From: JAFLCL01 sp964502175
Lineage (GTDB): Bacteria; Myxococcota_A; Polyangia; Polyangiales; Sandaracinaceae
NCBI GenBank assembly: GCA_964502175.1
Contig: CAZCVE010000032.1
Location: forward strand, 36,391-100,390
Direction: 5' to 3'
Length of the DNA: 64,000 bases
The position numbers and the translations under genes are program-made. How positions within the stretch are numbered: position 1 is the stretch's first letter; each line of letters begins with the position of its first letter. Shown one piece after another: positions 8,088 through 16,174 of this stretch. The notes beneath the pieces are model-generated. The model had not been told where the DNA came from, made no database searches, and was given only the letters and a program-made list of their open reading frames with translations.

Positions 8088-9581
8088 ATGACTCATGAGC
8101 GTCAGGGGTGGGCTCCGTCGGTGATCGCCGCGACGGCGTTCTTGGTCGGTGGATGCGGGCCGGGCGACGTGCCGACCGACACCGGCAGCCTCGATGCGGC
8201 CGAGAGCGCGGATGCCGGTCGCGACGCTGCGTCGACCCCAGCCGACATCGGTGTTCCGAACGACACTCCCGAGAGCGACGACGATGCGGGGATGGAGCTC
8301 GATGCGGGGTCCGACGCCGCGTCGGACGACGCGCCCGACGCCGCGTCGGACGACGCGCCCGTCGTCGATGCGGCGATGCTCGACGCGGGTCCGCGCAGGG
8401 TGCTCCACGGGTTCGCGCAGAAGGGACCCTTCTCCGCGGGATCGAGCGTGACGGTGACCGCGCTCGACGCGGACCTCTACCCCACGGGCGACACCTTCTC
8501 GACCGAGACGTACGGCCCGCTCGGCGAGTTCGATCTGGGAGGGCTCGATCCGGGCACCTACCAGATCGACGTGACGGGGACCTACGACTCCGAGGGATGG
8601 CTCACGGTCAGCAGTGATCCGATCACCCTGCGCGCGATCGCGACCACGGACTTCGCCTCCGCGATCACCGCCTCGGTGACGGTCATCACGCACCTCACGA
8701 CTCCGCGCATCCGCGTGCTCGTGCGCGCGGGCATGCCGCTCGAAGACGCGCGGCTGCAAGCGGAGCAGGAACTGATCGTCGGCCTCGGCGTGACCATCCC
8801 CGGCTTCGACCCGGGGCCGATCGGCACCGTCGCGACGCCGCTCTCCGCGGACAGCCCCGCGTCGCAGTTCGTGCTGTTGGTCTCCATGATCCAGATTCGG
8901 TCGGAGTCCCTCTTGTTCTCGATCGACGCGGTGGCCGACGATCTCCGCGACGGCGTGATCGCTCCCAGCGTACGCAGCGGTCTCGATCGTCTGCGCCTGA
9001 GCGACGCCTCGCTCTACGACCGCGTTCCCAGCGCATGGGAGCGGTTCGGCTACCCCGGTACGCCCGCGGACTTTCGCGTGATCCTCGACACGGACGACGA
9101 CGGGGTCGCGGACGCGCCCGACAACTGCGGCCGCATCCCCAACCCTGGCCAGGCGGACGGCGACGGCGACGGTTTCGGCGACGCGTGCGACGGCCATCCG
9201 TCGGGACCGTGTCCGATGGGCACCACGGTCTACCGGAGATTCGGCGTGGCCTACTGCCACACGCCCTGTGTGATGGGACTGACCTGTCCAGGGGCCCTCA
9301 TCTGCAGAACCGACGGAGGCAGCGGTGCGACGTGCGTCACCACGTGCGATCCCACGGACGTGGATCCGTGTCCGGATCTCTACGGGTGCAGCGCCGGTGG
9401 GTGCGTCTGGAACCCGACCGTGATCGTGCCCGCGCGGTGCGACGTCGAGACGGACTGTCCCGACGGCTACGTGTGCCAAGGGTCGGTGTGTCGGCGTCGG
9501 TGCGACCCCGCTGATCCGGTGCCGGTGTGCGGTGCGATGGCGTGCGTGCGCGCGAGCGGGAACAACTACTGCGCGCTGTGA
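8088..9581 (+). CDS. Putative surface lipoprotein with thrombospondin-type-3-like calcium repeat and Cys-rich tail
   Basis: This 497-residue protein starts at ATG 8088 with the lipobox FLVGGC (Cys23). An Asp/Ala/Ser-rich linker follows to about residue 100, including a tandem 8-residue duplication. Residues about 105-170 resemble an Ig-like or carboxypeptidase-regulatory-type beta sandwich (GSSVTVTALDADL, LDPGTYQIDVTG). About 180-330 is helical and unrecognised. Residues about 337-368 hold a thrombospondin type 3 motif (DTDDDGVADAPDNC, then DGDGDGFGDACDG), which in known proteins binds calcium. The last 130 residues have about 20 Cys, probably paired. A calcium-stabilised surface adhesin or sensor is a reasonable guess, not more. 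The stop lies 3 nt from that of the convergent amylase gene. Confidence 0.75.
   Translation: MTHERQGWAPSVIAATAFLVGGCGPGDVPTDTGSLDAAESADAGRDAASTPADIGVPNDTPESDDDAGMELDAGSDAASDDAPDAASDDAPVVDAAMLDAGPRRVLHGFAQKGPFSAGSSVTVTALDADLYPTGDTFSTETYGPLGEFDLGGLDPGTYQIDVTGTYDSEGWLTVSSDPITLRAIATTDFASAITASVTVITHLTTPRIRVLVRAGMPLEDARLQAEQELIVGLGVTIPGFDPGPIGTVATPLSADSPASQFVLLVSMIQIRSESLLFSIDAVADDLRDGVIAPSVRSGLDRLRLSDASLYDRVPSAWERFGYPGTPADFRVILDTDDDGVADAPDNCGRIPNPGQADGDGDGFGDACDGHPSGPCPMGTTVYRRFGVAYCHTPCVMGLTCPGALICRTDGGSGATCVTTCDPTDVDPCPDLYGCSAGGCVWNPTVIVPARCDVETDCPDGYVCQGSVCRRRCDPADPVPVCGAMACVRASGNNYCAL
8313..8360 (+). repeat. Two perfect 24-bp tandem copies inside a lipoprotein linker
   Basis: Bases 8313-8336 and 8337-8360 are identical and in frame, encoding the eight residues DAASDDAP twice. 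It lies in the Asp/Ala linker just after the lipidated Cys. Slippage in low-complexity linker DNA is the likely origin. Confidence 0.9.
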
Positions 9582-9584
9582 TGA

Positions 9585-11462
9585 TCAGAGGCCGGCCACG
9601 ACCTGGGCTTCGGGGATGAGGATGCGAACGCGCGGCGGCGTCGCGGGATCGTCGTCGACGACCACGGTGCCGACCTCGACGTCGAGCGTGCCGCCCGCGC
9701 CGATGGTGAAGCGGTCGCTGCCGAGGATGTCGACGAGCACGGTGCCCGCGGGCTGGCTCGTCGTCATCACGTCGCCCTCGAACGAGGTGCGGCTCGCGTG
9801 CCTGCCCTGCGTGTTGATCACGACGAGCGCGTAGTCGCCGCTGTCGATGCGGCGCTCGAAGGCCACGACGCCCGCGTCGCTCTCGTCCGCGACGCGCGAA
9901 GTCGTCCACACGATGTCGAAGCTGCCGTGCGTGAACGCCGCGTAGCCGCGGCGGACGCGCGTGAGGCGCGCGATCCACTGGAACGTCGTGCCGTCGGTCT
10001 CGTAGCCCGACCACCAGAGCGGCTCGCGGTTCGCGGGATCGTTGCCGCCCGCGAAGTCCTGCTCGGTGCCGTAGTAGAGGCACGGGATGCCATCTTCGGT
10101 GAGGAGGTACGCGAGCGCGGAGCGCAGCGCGTCGGGGCCTCCTGCGTCGGGGCGGTTGTAGAGGAAGCGCGGGACGTCGTGGTTGTCGATGAAGTTGACG
10201 AGCACGTCGCGCGGCCTCGCGCCGATGCCGTTCTCCTGCGGCGTGGACGAGTAGTTCGCGTCGCGCTGCGCGTAGAGGTTGCTGATCTGCGTCGTCGGGC
10301 CTTCGTTCGTGAAGACGTCCGAGAAGACCTGGAACTTGTGTGAGAAGTAGAAGACCGAGTCGAGCATGCCGGGCTGCGTGTACGAGCCGATCAGCGCGTC
10401 GTCGCCGTCGAACGCCTCACCGAACATGAAGAAGTTCGTCTTGCCCGCGGCCGCGAGGTTCTGGCGAATGCGCGGCGCGAAATCGAGCCAGAAGCCGTCG
10501 TCGACGTGCTTGAGCGTGTCGATGCGGAAGCCGTCGATGTCGGTGGTGAGGATCCAGTTCGTGTAGACGCGCACCATCTCGTCGCGCACGCGCTGATCTT
10601 CGGTGTTCAGATCCTTGAGGCCGCCGGGGAAGTCGCCGTAGAGGACCTGCTCACGGATGTCGTAGTTGGTGACGCGACCGCGGCGGTTGTAGACGCTCGG
10701 ATCCTGGAAGAGCACGGGGTTGGGCGGCACGCGGAAGATGTCCGGCATGTCGAAGAAGCGGATGGGCGCGGGCCCCGACTCGCCGAGCGACGTGTACGCC
10801 TGGATGCCGCGCGGATCGTAGTCGGGGTCGTACTCGGTGATGCGCGTGAGCGGGCTTCGCTCGCCACCGCCGAACAACGTGTCGTCGGGCTGACCGTTGT
10901 TGTTGATGTCGTAATAGAAGACCTGCCCGAGGTGGTTCGTGACGATGTCGAGGATCACCGACATGCCGCGCGCGTGGGCCTCGCGGACGAACGCACGCAG
11001 CGTCGCGAGGTCGCCGAAGTGTGGGTTCACGCGCTCGAGATCGACGGCCCAGTAGCCGTGGTACGCGTCGAAGCCCGCGTCGTGATCGACGTTGAGGACG
11101 ATGGGGCTGATCCAGAGCGAGGTGACCCCGAGATCCTCGAGGTAGTCGAGCTGATCGATGATGCCTTGCCAGTCGCCGCCCTGGTACCGCGCGAGCGCCG
11201 AGGGCGCGATGCGGTGATCGGTCGCAGCGTCGCCGTTGGCGAAACGATCGGTGAGCAGCTGGTAGATGATCTCGTCGCGCCAGTCGTCGACGTGCTGCTC
11301 GAGCTGCACGTCGCCGAGCGTGCCGAGGCCGTCTTGCGCGCACGAGCCGAGGGCGAGCGATGCCCCCAATGTCGCGAGACGCCCGAGGCGCGACGCGATC
11401 GACCACCCTCCCCCGTCTCGCGAGGGAGGGCCGGGGCGGGGGGAAGCGGGACGTGCCTTCAT
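9585..11462 (-). CDS. Lipid-anchored alpha-amylase family glycoside hydrolase (GH13)
   Basis: From ATG 11462 this is 625 residues. The N-terminus has a signal ending SLALGSC (Cys41), so the enzyme is probably a lipoprotein. The (beta/alpha)8 barrel carries the four GH13 regions. Region I is DIVTNH (172-177), region II is GFRIDTLKH with nucleophile Asp315, region III is FGEAFDGD with acid/base Glu349, and region IV is FIDNHD with Asp429. GH13 enzymes hydrolyse or rearrange alpha-1,4-glucans. A C-terminal beta domain (about 530-625) follows. A GTG at 11474 overlaps the stop of the porin gene (GTGA) and is an alternative start adding four residues. Coupling to a LamB-type porin points to extracellular starch or maltodextrin breakdown followed by uptake of the products. 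Confidence 0.9.
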   Translation of the reverse strand: MKARPASPRPGPPSRDGGGWSIASRLGRLATLGASLALGSCAQDGLGTLGDVQLEQHVDDWRDEIIYQLLTDRFANGDAATDHRIAPSALARYQGGDWQGIIDQLDYLEDLGVTSLWISPIVLNVDHDAGFDAYHGYWAVDLERVNPHFGDLATLRAFVREAHARGMSVILDIVTNHLGQVFYYDINNNGQPDDTLFGGGERSPLTRITEYDPDYDPRGIQAYTSLGESGPAPIRFFDMPDIFRVPPNPVLFQDPSVYNRRGRVTNYDIREQVLYGDFPGGLKDLNTEDQRVRDEMVRVYTNWILTTDIDGFRIDTLKHVDDGFWLDFAPRIRQNLAAAGKTNFFMFGEAFDGDDALIGSYTQPGMLDSVFYFSHKFQVFSDVFTNEGPTTQISNLYAQRDANYSSTPQENGIGARPRDVLVNFIDNHDVPRFLYNRPDAGGPDALRSALAYLLTEDGIPCLYYGTEQDFAGGNDPANREPLWWSGYETDGTTFQWIARLTRVRRGYAAFTHGSFDIVWTTSRVADESDAGVVAFERRIDSGDYALVVINTQGRHASRTSFEGDVMTTSQPAGTVLVDILGSDRFTIGAGGTLDVEVGTVVVDDDPATPPRVRILIPEAQVVAGL

Positions 11463-11470
11463 GTCGGTGC

Positions 11471-13057
11471 TCACGGTGCGTAGGAGGTGGAGCTGAACCA
11501 CCACTCGACGCTGACGCCGAGGAAGTGCTCGACGTCGCGCGAAGCGCGTGGATCTGCGGGGTTGAGGAGCGCGCGCGCGCCGGCATCGCGACCGCTCACC
11601 ACGTACTGGAGGCGGATGTGCGGACGCGAGTAGGTGCCGCGTCCCCACGGCGACACGAACGGCATGATGCCGAGCTTGAAGATGCTGCCGCCTTCGCCGT
11701 TGCCCGTCAGCTCGTTCAGCGAGAGCGACTGCATGCCCTGGTAGGAGAGATCGAGCGCGACGCCCGCGACCTGGCCGAACCACACGTGCGGTCGGATCGC
11801 GATCGCGCCTTCACTCAGCGAGCCGCGGTTCCACACGGCCGGATCGGCGTCGTGGTGGATCTGCCACCACGCGCCGAGCTGGAGACCTACGCCGACGTCG
11901 GGGTTCTCGGTCCACTCCCAGTTCGCCGACAGCGCGAGGCGGATCTGCTCCGCGCGTCCCGTGGTCACCACGGTGCCGGTGCGGAACGGAACGCCGAGCG
12001 GGTCGTAGGCGCCGAGGCCACGCGCGTAGCGGAAGAAGAGGTTCGCGAACGTGTGTGAGTCGCTGAGGTAGCCGCCGAGCTGCGCGCCGACGACGAAGCC
12101 CGAGTCCTCGGGGAGGCCTTCGACCGTTCCGTCCGAGCGTGTTCGCTGCCCTGCCGCGAGCCAGTGCTGCTCGCCGTAGAGCACGGCCTTGAAGCCATCG
12201 CGCTCCATGCGTCCGAGAGGCCAGTACGTGAGGCGCCCCGAGAGCACCGTGCGCGGTCGATCGAGGATGTAGATCTCTTCCGGCAAGAAGCCGGTGCGCG
12301 CGGGCACGAGATCCGTCTGCCGCTGGAACGGGTTGTTCGGCTGCGACATGCCGACCTGGATCGCGAGCTCGAGATCGTCTTCGAGCGCGTACCTCAGGCC
12401 GCCGCCGACCATGTTGAGGTTGTCCATCGGCCAGAAGTTCATCAGGTAGACGTCGTCGCCGCGGACCATGCGCGAGCCGCCCCAGATCGAGAGGCCTCGC
12501 GTGAGGATGTGGTTCGCCTCCGCGAAGAGGTTGCGGATCGCGATCCGCTCGGAGAACTCGCCGTCGTATTGAAAGAGAGGGCCCGCGTACGCGACGGTCG
12601 CGACGATGCGCGTGTCGACGCCGAACATCGTGTCTTCGCGACGCAGCTCGAGCTCGGCATACGTGTCGTCTTCGTCGATGCGCGGCGCGAAGGTGACGAT
12701 GCGCGTCTGGTGTCCGCTCATCCCGCGGAGGTCGGTCGCGGCGATGATGCGGCCGTAGGAGCCGAAGCGAAAACCGTCGAGGAACTGCAGCGCGGGGTCG
12801 CGCGGTGAGGGGGCCGGTGCGTCGTCGTCGTCCTCCACGTCGGCGTCGGCCTCGACCGTGTCTGCAGTCGCGGCCTGAAGCAGCGGGGCGCTGTCGTCGG
12901 GAGGCGCCTCGACGGGGCTCGGGTCATGCGCGCTCGAGCTCGTCGGCGGCTCGAGCTCTGCCTCGGCGGTCGCGTCCTGAGCGAGCGCGGACGACAGGCC
13001 ACCGAGCACGATCGAGCCGAGCGTGAGAGAGGCGATCGCGAGCGGCGAGAGGCGCAT
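11471..13057 (-). CDS. lamB: LamB-type maltoporin-like outer-membrane porin
   Basis: This 528-residue protein starts at ATG 13057 with a clear signal peptide ending SSALAQ. A Pro/Asp-rich linker (about 28-75) precedes the barrel. Several stretches align well with Enterobacterial LamB: TYAELELRR near the start of the barrel (LamB TYAELKLG), FAEANHI then IWGGSRMVRGDDVYLMNFW (LamB IWAGKRFYQRHDVHMIDFY), and the C-terminal RPHIRLQY and SVEWWF (LamB RPAIRVF and MEIWW). LamB is a trimeric 18-strand channel for maltodextrins. The amylase gene begins at or within its stop codon, a strong functional link. An ATG 27 nt upstream is possible but adds a charged leader. The symbol marks family resemblance; substrate is inferred from the neighbour. 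Confidence 0.82.
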   Translation of the reverse strand: MRLSPLAIASLTLGSIVLGGLSSALAQDATAEAELEPPTSSSAHDPSPVEAPPDDSAPLLQAATADTVEADADVEDDDDAPAPSPRDPALQFLDGFRFGSYGRIIAATDLRGMSGHQTRIVTFAPRIDEDDTYAELELRREDTMFGVDTRIVATVAYAGPLFQYDGEFSERIAIRNLFAEANHILTRGLSIWGGSRMVRGDDVYLMNFWPMDNLNMVGGGLRYALEDDLELAIQVGMSQPNNPFQRQTDLVPARTGFLPEEIYILDRPRTVLSGRLTYWPLGRMERDGFKAVLYGEQHWLAAGQRTRSDGTVEGLPEDSGFVVGAQLGGYLSDSHTFANLFFRYARGLGAYDPLGVPFRTGTVVTTGRAEQIRLALSANWEWTENPDVGVGLQLGAWWQIHHDADPAVWNRGSLSEGAIAIRPHVWFGQVAGVALDLSYQGMQSLSLNELTGNGEGGSIFKLGIMPFVSPWGRGTYSRPHIRLQYVVSGRDAGARALLNPADPRASRDVEHFLGVSVEWWFSSTSYAP

Positions 13058-13143
13058 GCGCGCCGACCATATCTCGCCACGCACACGGGGCGAAGGGTGT
13101 TCTAGAGCGCGTCGCGCGGACCGATCTGCGATAGCGTCGGGTC

Positions 13144-14808
13144 GTGACTGCGCTTCGCGCGCTCCTCTCGCAGCATCGCGCCGCGCTCGTCGCCGCGGGC
13201 TGGCTCAGCCTCGCCGGGGCCCTGGCCGCGCTCGCGCTCGCGGACGTCGGAGGTCGGGTGCTGCACGCCGCGCTCGAAGGCCACGTCGTGCTCTCGTCGC
13301 TGCTCGCGCTGGCGGCGCTCGGTCTCGCGCGGATCGGTCTCGCGTGGGCACAGAGCACGGTGGCGATCCATGTGGGCCATCGCATGGCGAAGGAGCTGCG
13401 CGGCACCCTGCTCGGGCGTGCGGTCGCCGACGCTGGTGTGGTGCCTCGCAGCACCGGCGAGCTGACGACGCGTGTCGCTCACGACGTGACGCAGGTCCAG
13501 TCACTGATCGCGTTTCGTCTCCCGAGCCTCGGCGCAGATGCGCTGTCGACCGCCGTCCTGATCGGATACGCGATCTGGCTCGACCCGAGGGTCGTCGCCG
13601 TCACGGTCGCGCCGCTCGCGATCATCGCGCCGCTGGTGCTCTGGCTGACGGTCCGCGCGACGCGCAGGCAGGAGCGTGCGCGCTCCGAATACGGTGAGAT
13701 CGTCGAAGGCATCGTCGAGACGCTCGAGGGCGCGCTGGTCCTCAAGCACGCGAGCGCCGACGGCCGCGCGCTGAGCCTCCACGCGCAGCGGCTCGATCGC
13801 TTCGAGCGCACTCTGCTCGCCGCGCGCAGCGCGGGTGCGTTGCCCCTGCCGATCGCGCAGACCGCTGCGCTCGTGGGCGTGGCCGCGCTCGCGCTCATGG
13901 TGGCCGCGGGCGTCGACGCCGAGCGTCTCGCGAGCGAGCGAGGCCTCGCGCTGCTCGCGGCGCTCTCTCTCGCCGCGCGCCCGGCGATCCGTGCGGCCAC
14001 GACGCTCGCCGAGAACACCGCGGGGCTCGCCTCGCTGCGTCGCATCCGCGAGCTCCTCGACGGCGCGGGCGCACCGTCGACCAGGGCCGAGGACGCTGCG
14101 GCGCCCGAGACGGGACTCGTCGTCCAGGCGTTGGGCGTTCGACGCGGAGCCCGCACGGTGCTTCGCGACGTGAGCTTCACGCTGGCGCCGGGCGAGCGCG
14201 TCGGCGTTGCGGGCGCGAACGGGTCGGGCAAGACCACGCTGGCGCTCGCCATCCTCGGGCTCGCGCCGCACGACGGCTCCGTGCGGTTCGCGGGGCGCGA
14301 TCCGCGCGCGTCGATCGCGTGGGTGCCGCAGGAGCCCGCGCTCTTCGCGGGGACAATCTTGTCCAACGTGACGCTCGGGCAGACGATCGATCGCGACCGA
14401 GCGCGTCGTGCGATCGAAGCGGTGTGTCCGCCGCGTTGGCTGGACGAACGTGGCGGGCTCGACGGGCCGATCGACACGCGCGGTCGCGATGTGTCGCGCG
14501 GGGAGGCACAGCGTCTCTGCCTGGCGCGCGCCCTCTATCTCGATCGACCGCTCGTGATCCTCGACGAGCCCACGGCGGCGCTCGATCGAGCGAGCCTCGA
14601 CGCGTTCGTGCGTGTTCTCGAGAGCACGCTGGCAGGTCGCACCGCCCTCGTGATCTCGCATGAACCCTTGCTGCTCGCCGCGTGCGACCGTGTGCTCGAG
14701 GTTCACGACGGCACGATCACGGAGAGGTCGGGCGGCACGGAGAGGTCGGGCGGCTCGATCCGCGCCCTTGCCGACGACTCACTTCGCGATCGGCAATCGG
14801 ATGCGTGA
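13144..14808 (+). CDS. ABC transporter, fused permease and ATPase half-transporter
   Basis: Starting at GTG 13144, this 554-residue chain has an exporter-type membrane domain (hydrophobic stretches near 12-34, 46-66, 133-175, 235-260) and a nucleotide-binding domain from about 325. The ATPase shows Walker A GANGSGKTT (about 359-367), Q-loop WVPQEP, a signature changed to VSRGEAQ instead of LSGGQ, Walker B LVILDEP and the switch His in ISHEP. It would work as a homodimer and most resembles peptide or lipid exporters. No peptidase C39 domain is present, so leader removal, if any, must come from another protein such as the B2 protease at 20492. It converges on the radical SAM gene and overlaps it by 30 nt. 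Export of a modified peptide is inferred from location alone. Confidence 0.85.
   Translation: MTALRALLSQHRAALVAAGWLSLAGALAALALADVGGRVLHAALEGHVVLSSLLALAALGLARIGLAWAQSTVAIHVGHRMAKELRGTLLGRAVADAGVVPRSTGELTTRVAHDVTQVQSLIAFRLPSLGADALSTAVLIGYAIWLDPRVVAVTVAPLAIIAPLVLWLTVRATRRQERARSEYGEIVEGIVETLEGALVLKHASADGRALSLHAQRLDRFERTLLAARSAGALPLPIAQTAALVGVAALALMVAAGVDAERLASERGLALLAALSLAARPAIRAATTLAENTAGLASLRRIRELLDGAGAPSTRAEDAAAPETGLVVQALGVRRGARTVLRDVSFTLAPGERVGVAGANGSGKTTLALAILGLAPHDGSVRFAGRDPRASIAWVPQEPALFAGTILSNVTLGQTIDRDRARRAIEAVCPPRWLDERGGLDGPIDTRGRDVSRGEAQRLCLARALYLDRPLVILDEPTAALDRASLDAFVRVLESTLAGRTALVISHEPLLLAACDRVLEVHDGTITERSGGTERSGGSIRALADDSLRDRQSDA
14719..14754 (+). repeat. 18-bp in-frame tandem duplication at the end of the ABC transporter gene
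   Basis: Bases 14719-14736 and 14737-14754 are identical and encode TERSGG twice near the C-terminus, after the nucleotide-binding fold is complete. It looks like a recent slippage event, and no function is apparent. Confidence 0.9.
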
Positions 14809-15858
14809 GGCCTCTGCGCGTCCTGTGGCGCCGCCGGCCCACGCGCCGCGCCATCGATCGCGATCGGCGGCCGCACCACCCACACCCTCAGCCGTCCAGT
14901 GCGGCTTTCCGAACTGCTTCTGACACCAGTTGCAGGGGAGCTCGTCCCACGGTCCCAGCGTGCCGTCGGCGATCTCTTGGAGGCGGCGCCGCTGGAGCTC
15001 GTGGATCAGCGCGAGCGTTCGCCCGTGACCTTCGGTCAACGACATGTCGCGCAGGTCGCCAACATGATCGGAGAGCGAGCCCTCCGACGGAGTGTCCGAG
15101 AGCTGGCAGCAGAGGCTGAGCTGGCCTGCGACGTTCACGTGGAGCGAGTCGCTCTGCCAGGGACCACACACGTGAAACTTCTGCTTGCTCGGGTAGCCCT
15201 CCGGCGCGTTCACGCGGATCTGGAGTAGCTGCGAGAGACGGTCGAGCCTCGCGTGGATCGTGTCCCATGCGCGACGAGGCAGGCGGAGCTCCGCGTCGAT
15301 GTGGGTGCCGGTCGGCGTCGGGCTCGCGTAGCTGACGGCCTCCGCGCCGAGCTGCGCGCCGAGCATGGCGTGGGCCTCGATCTCGTGCTCGTTGCGAGCA
15401 TGCACCGCCATTTGGAGCGCGAACTTCGCGCCGACCGCCGTGCAGAGCGCCACTGCACCCATGACCTCTCGGTACGAGCCCGCGCCGCGGATCGCGTCGT
15501 GAGTCGCCTCCTCCGCACCATCGAGGCTCAGTGTGATGTGCCGAAGGCGCTCGAGACGAAGCGCTCGCCGCCCCAGGACCTCCGTGAGCGTGGCGAGGCG
15601 AGAGCCGTTGGACACGACGCGCCACGTCATCCCACGATCCACGATGGCATCCACGATCGCGACGATCTCTGGGTGGAGAAAGGGCTCTCCGCCCGTGAGC
15701 GCGACGTGGTCGATGCCGTAGGGACGCGCTTGGTCGAGGACCCGCGTGATCAGGGAGAGCGGGAGGTCGTCGGGTGTGAGGGCTGGGTCGCGCAGGCAGT
15801 GTCGGCAGTTCAGGTTGCAGCGATCCGTGACATGCAACCCGACGTGCGTGACACCCAT
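14779..15858 (-). CDS. Radical SAM enzyme with SPASM/Twitch-like C-terminal Cys cluster
   Basis: This 359-residue enzyme has the CxxxCxxC cluster at Cys14, Cys18 and Cys21 (DRCNLNCRHC) for the SAM-binding 4Fe-4S centre, followed by the GGEPFLH motif (about 55-61). Additional Cys at 231 (HVCGPW), 250-251 (LSLCCQ) and 309/312 (PCNWCQ) follow the spacing of SPASM or Twitch domains that bind auxiliary clusters. Such enzymes crosslink or epimerise ribosomal peptides, or mature other proteins and small molecules. Its ATG is one base after the stop of the 54-residue peptide gene, and the ribosome-binding site GGAGTGAG overlaps that stop, so the two are translationally coupled. This favours the peptide as substrate. 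The last 35 residues are basic and probably disordered. Reaction type is unknown. Confidence 0.88.
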   Translation of the reverse strand: MGVTHVGLHVTDRCNLNCRHCLRDPALTPDDLPLSLITRVLDQARPYGIDHVALTGGEPFLHPEIVAIVDAIVDRGMTWRVVSNGSRLATLTEVLGRRALRLERLRHITLSLDGAEEATHDAIRGAGSYREVMGAVALCTAVGAKFALQMAVHARNEHEIEAHAMLGAQLGAEAVSYASPTPTGTHIDAELRLPRRAWDTIHARLDRLSQLLQIRVNAPEGYPSKQKFHVCGPWQSDSLHVNVAGQLSLCCQLSDTPSEGSLSDHVGDLRDMSLTEGHGRTLALIHELQRRRLQEIADGTLGPWDELPCNWCQKQFGKPHWTAEGVGGAAADRDRWRGAWAGGATGRAEASRIRLPIAK

Positions 15859-15859
15859 C

Positions 15860-16024
15860 TCACTCCACCGGCGGCGACGACCCGGTCGTGCTTGGACTGG
15901 TGAGCACCGCCGTCCGGAGCGACCTGCGCAGCGTCACGCGCGGTGACTCGTACGGGCGACGGGTGTCCGGGGTCGACTCTGTCGACTTCGGGGCGGCCTT
16001 GTCCTTCTCCTCACGAACGCTCAT
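15860..16024 (-). CDS. Candidate RiPP precursor peptide (54 residues)
   Basis: The ATG at 16024 is preceded by a strong Shine-Dalgarno sequence (GGAGGAG, 2-8 nt upstream), unusual in this window and better than the upstream in-frame ATG at 16066. The product is charged and Pro/Thr/Ser-rich. Its first half ends in RRPYESPRV (residues 22-30), a YxxPxV pattern like the leader motif that PqqD/B1-type RRE proteins bind in many lasso-family precursors. The rest has TLRRSLRTAVL and then a Ser/Thr/Pro-rich tail ending GSSPPVE with no Cys. If the motif marks the leader, the core lies somewhere in residues about 38-54. It sits one base from the radical SAM start and has its own promoter-like sequence. 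Identity as a precursor is inferred from size, motif and context. Confidence 0.6.
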   Translation of the reverse strand: MSVREEKDKAAPKSTESTPDTRRPYESPRVTLRRSLRTAVLTSPSTTGSSPPVE

Positions 16025-16072
16025 CGCTCCTCCGTCCAACCTTCGTTGCGCGTCGAAGTCGCGCATTCAGCG

Positions 16073-16101
16073 ACCATATCGCACGGGTTCGGAGGTGTCA
16101 C
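16073..16101 (-). promoter_or_regulatory. Sigma70-like promoter for the candidate precursor gene
   Basis: On the reverse strand GTGACA (16101-16096, five of six bases of TTGACA) is followed after 17 bp by TATGGT (16078-16073, four of six bases of TATAAT). The predicted transcript would start near 16066, leaving a leader of about 42 nt that contains the strong GGAGGAG site. The fit is good for such GC-rich DNA but is unproven. Confidence 0.4.
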
Positions 16102-16174
16102 GCGAGCTTGCCGGAGCAGACAGCGCGTGGGACCTTGCACGGCTTTGTCGAAGCGGGCAAATCGCGGAGGACGC

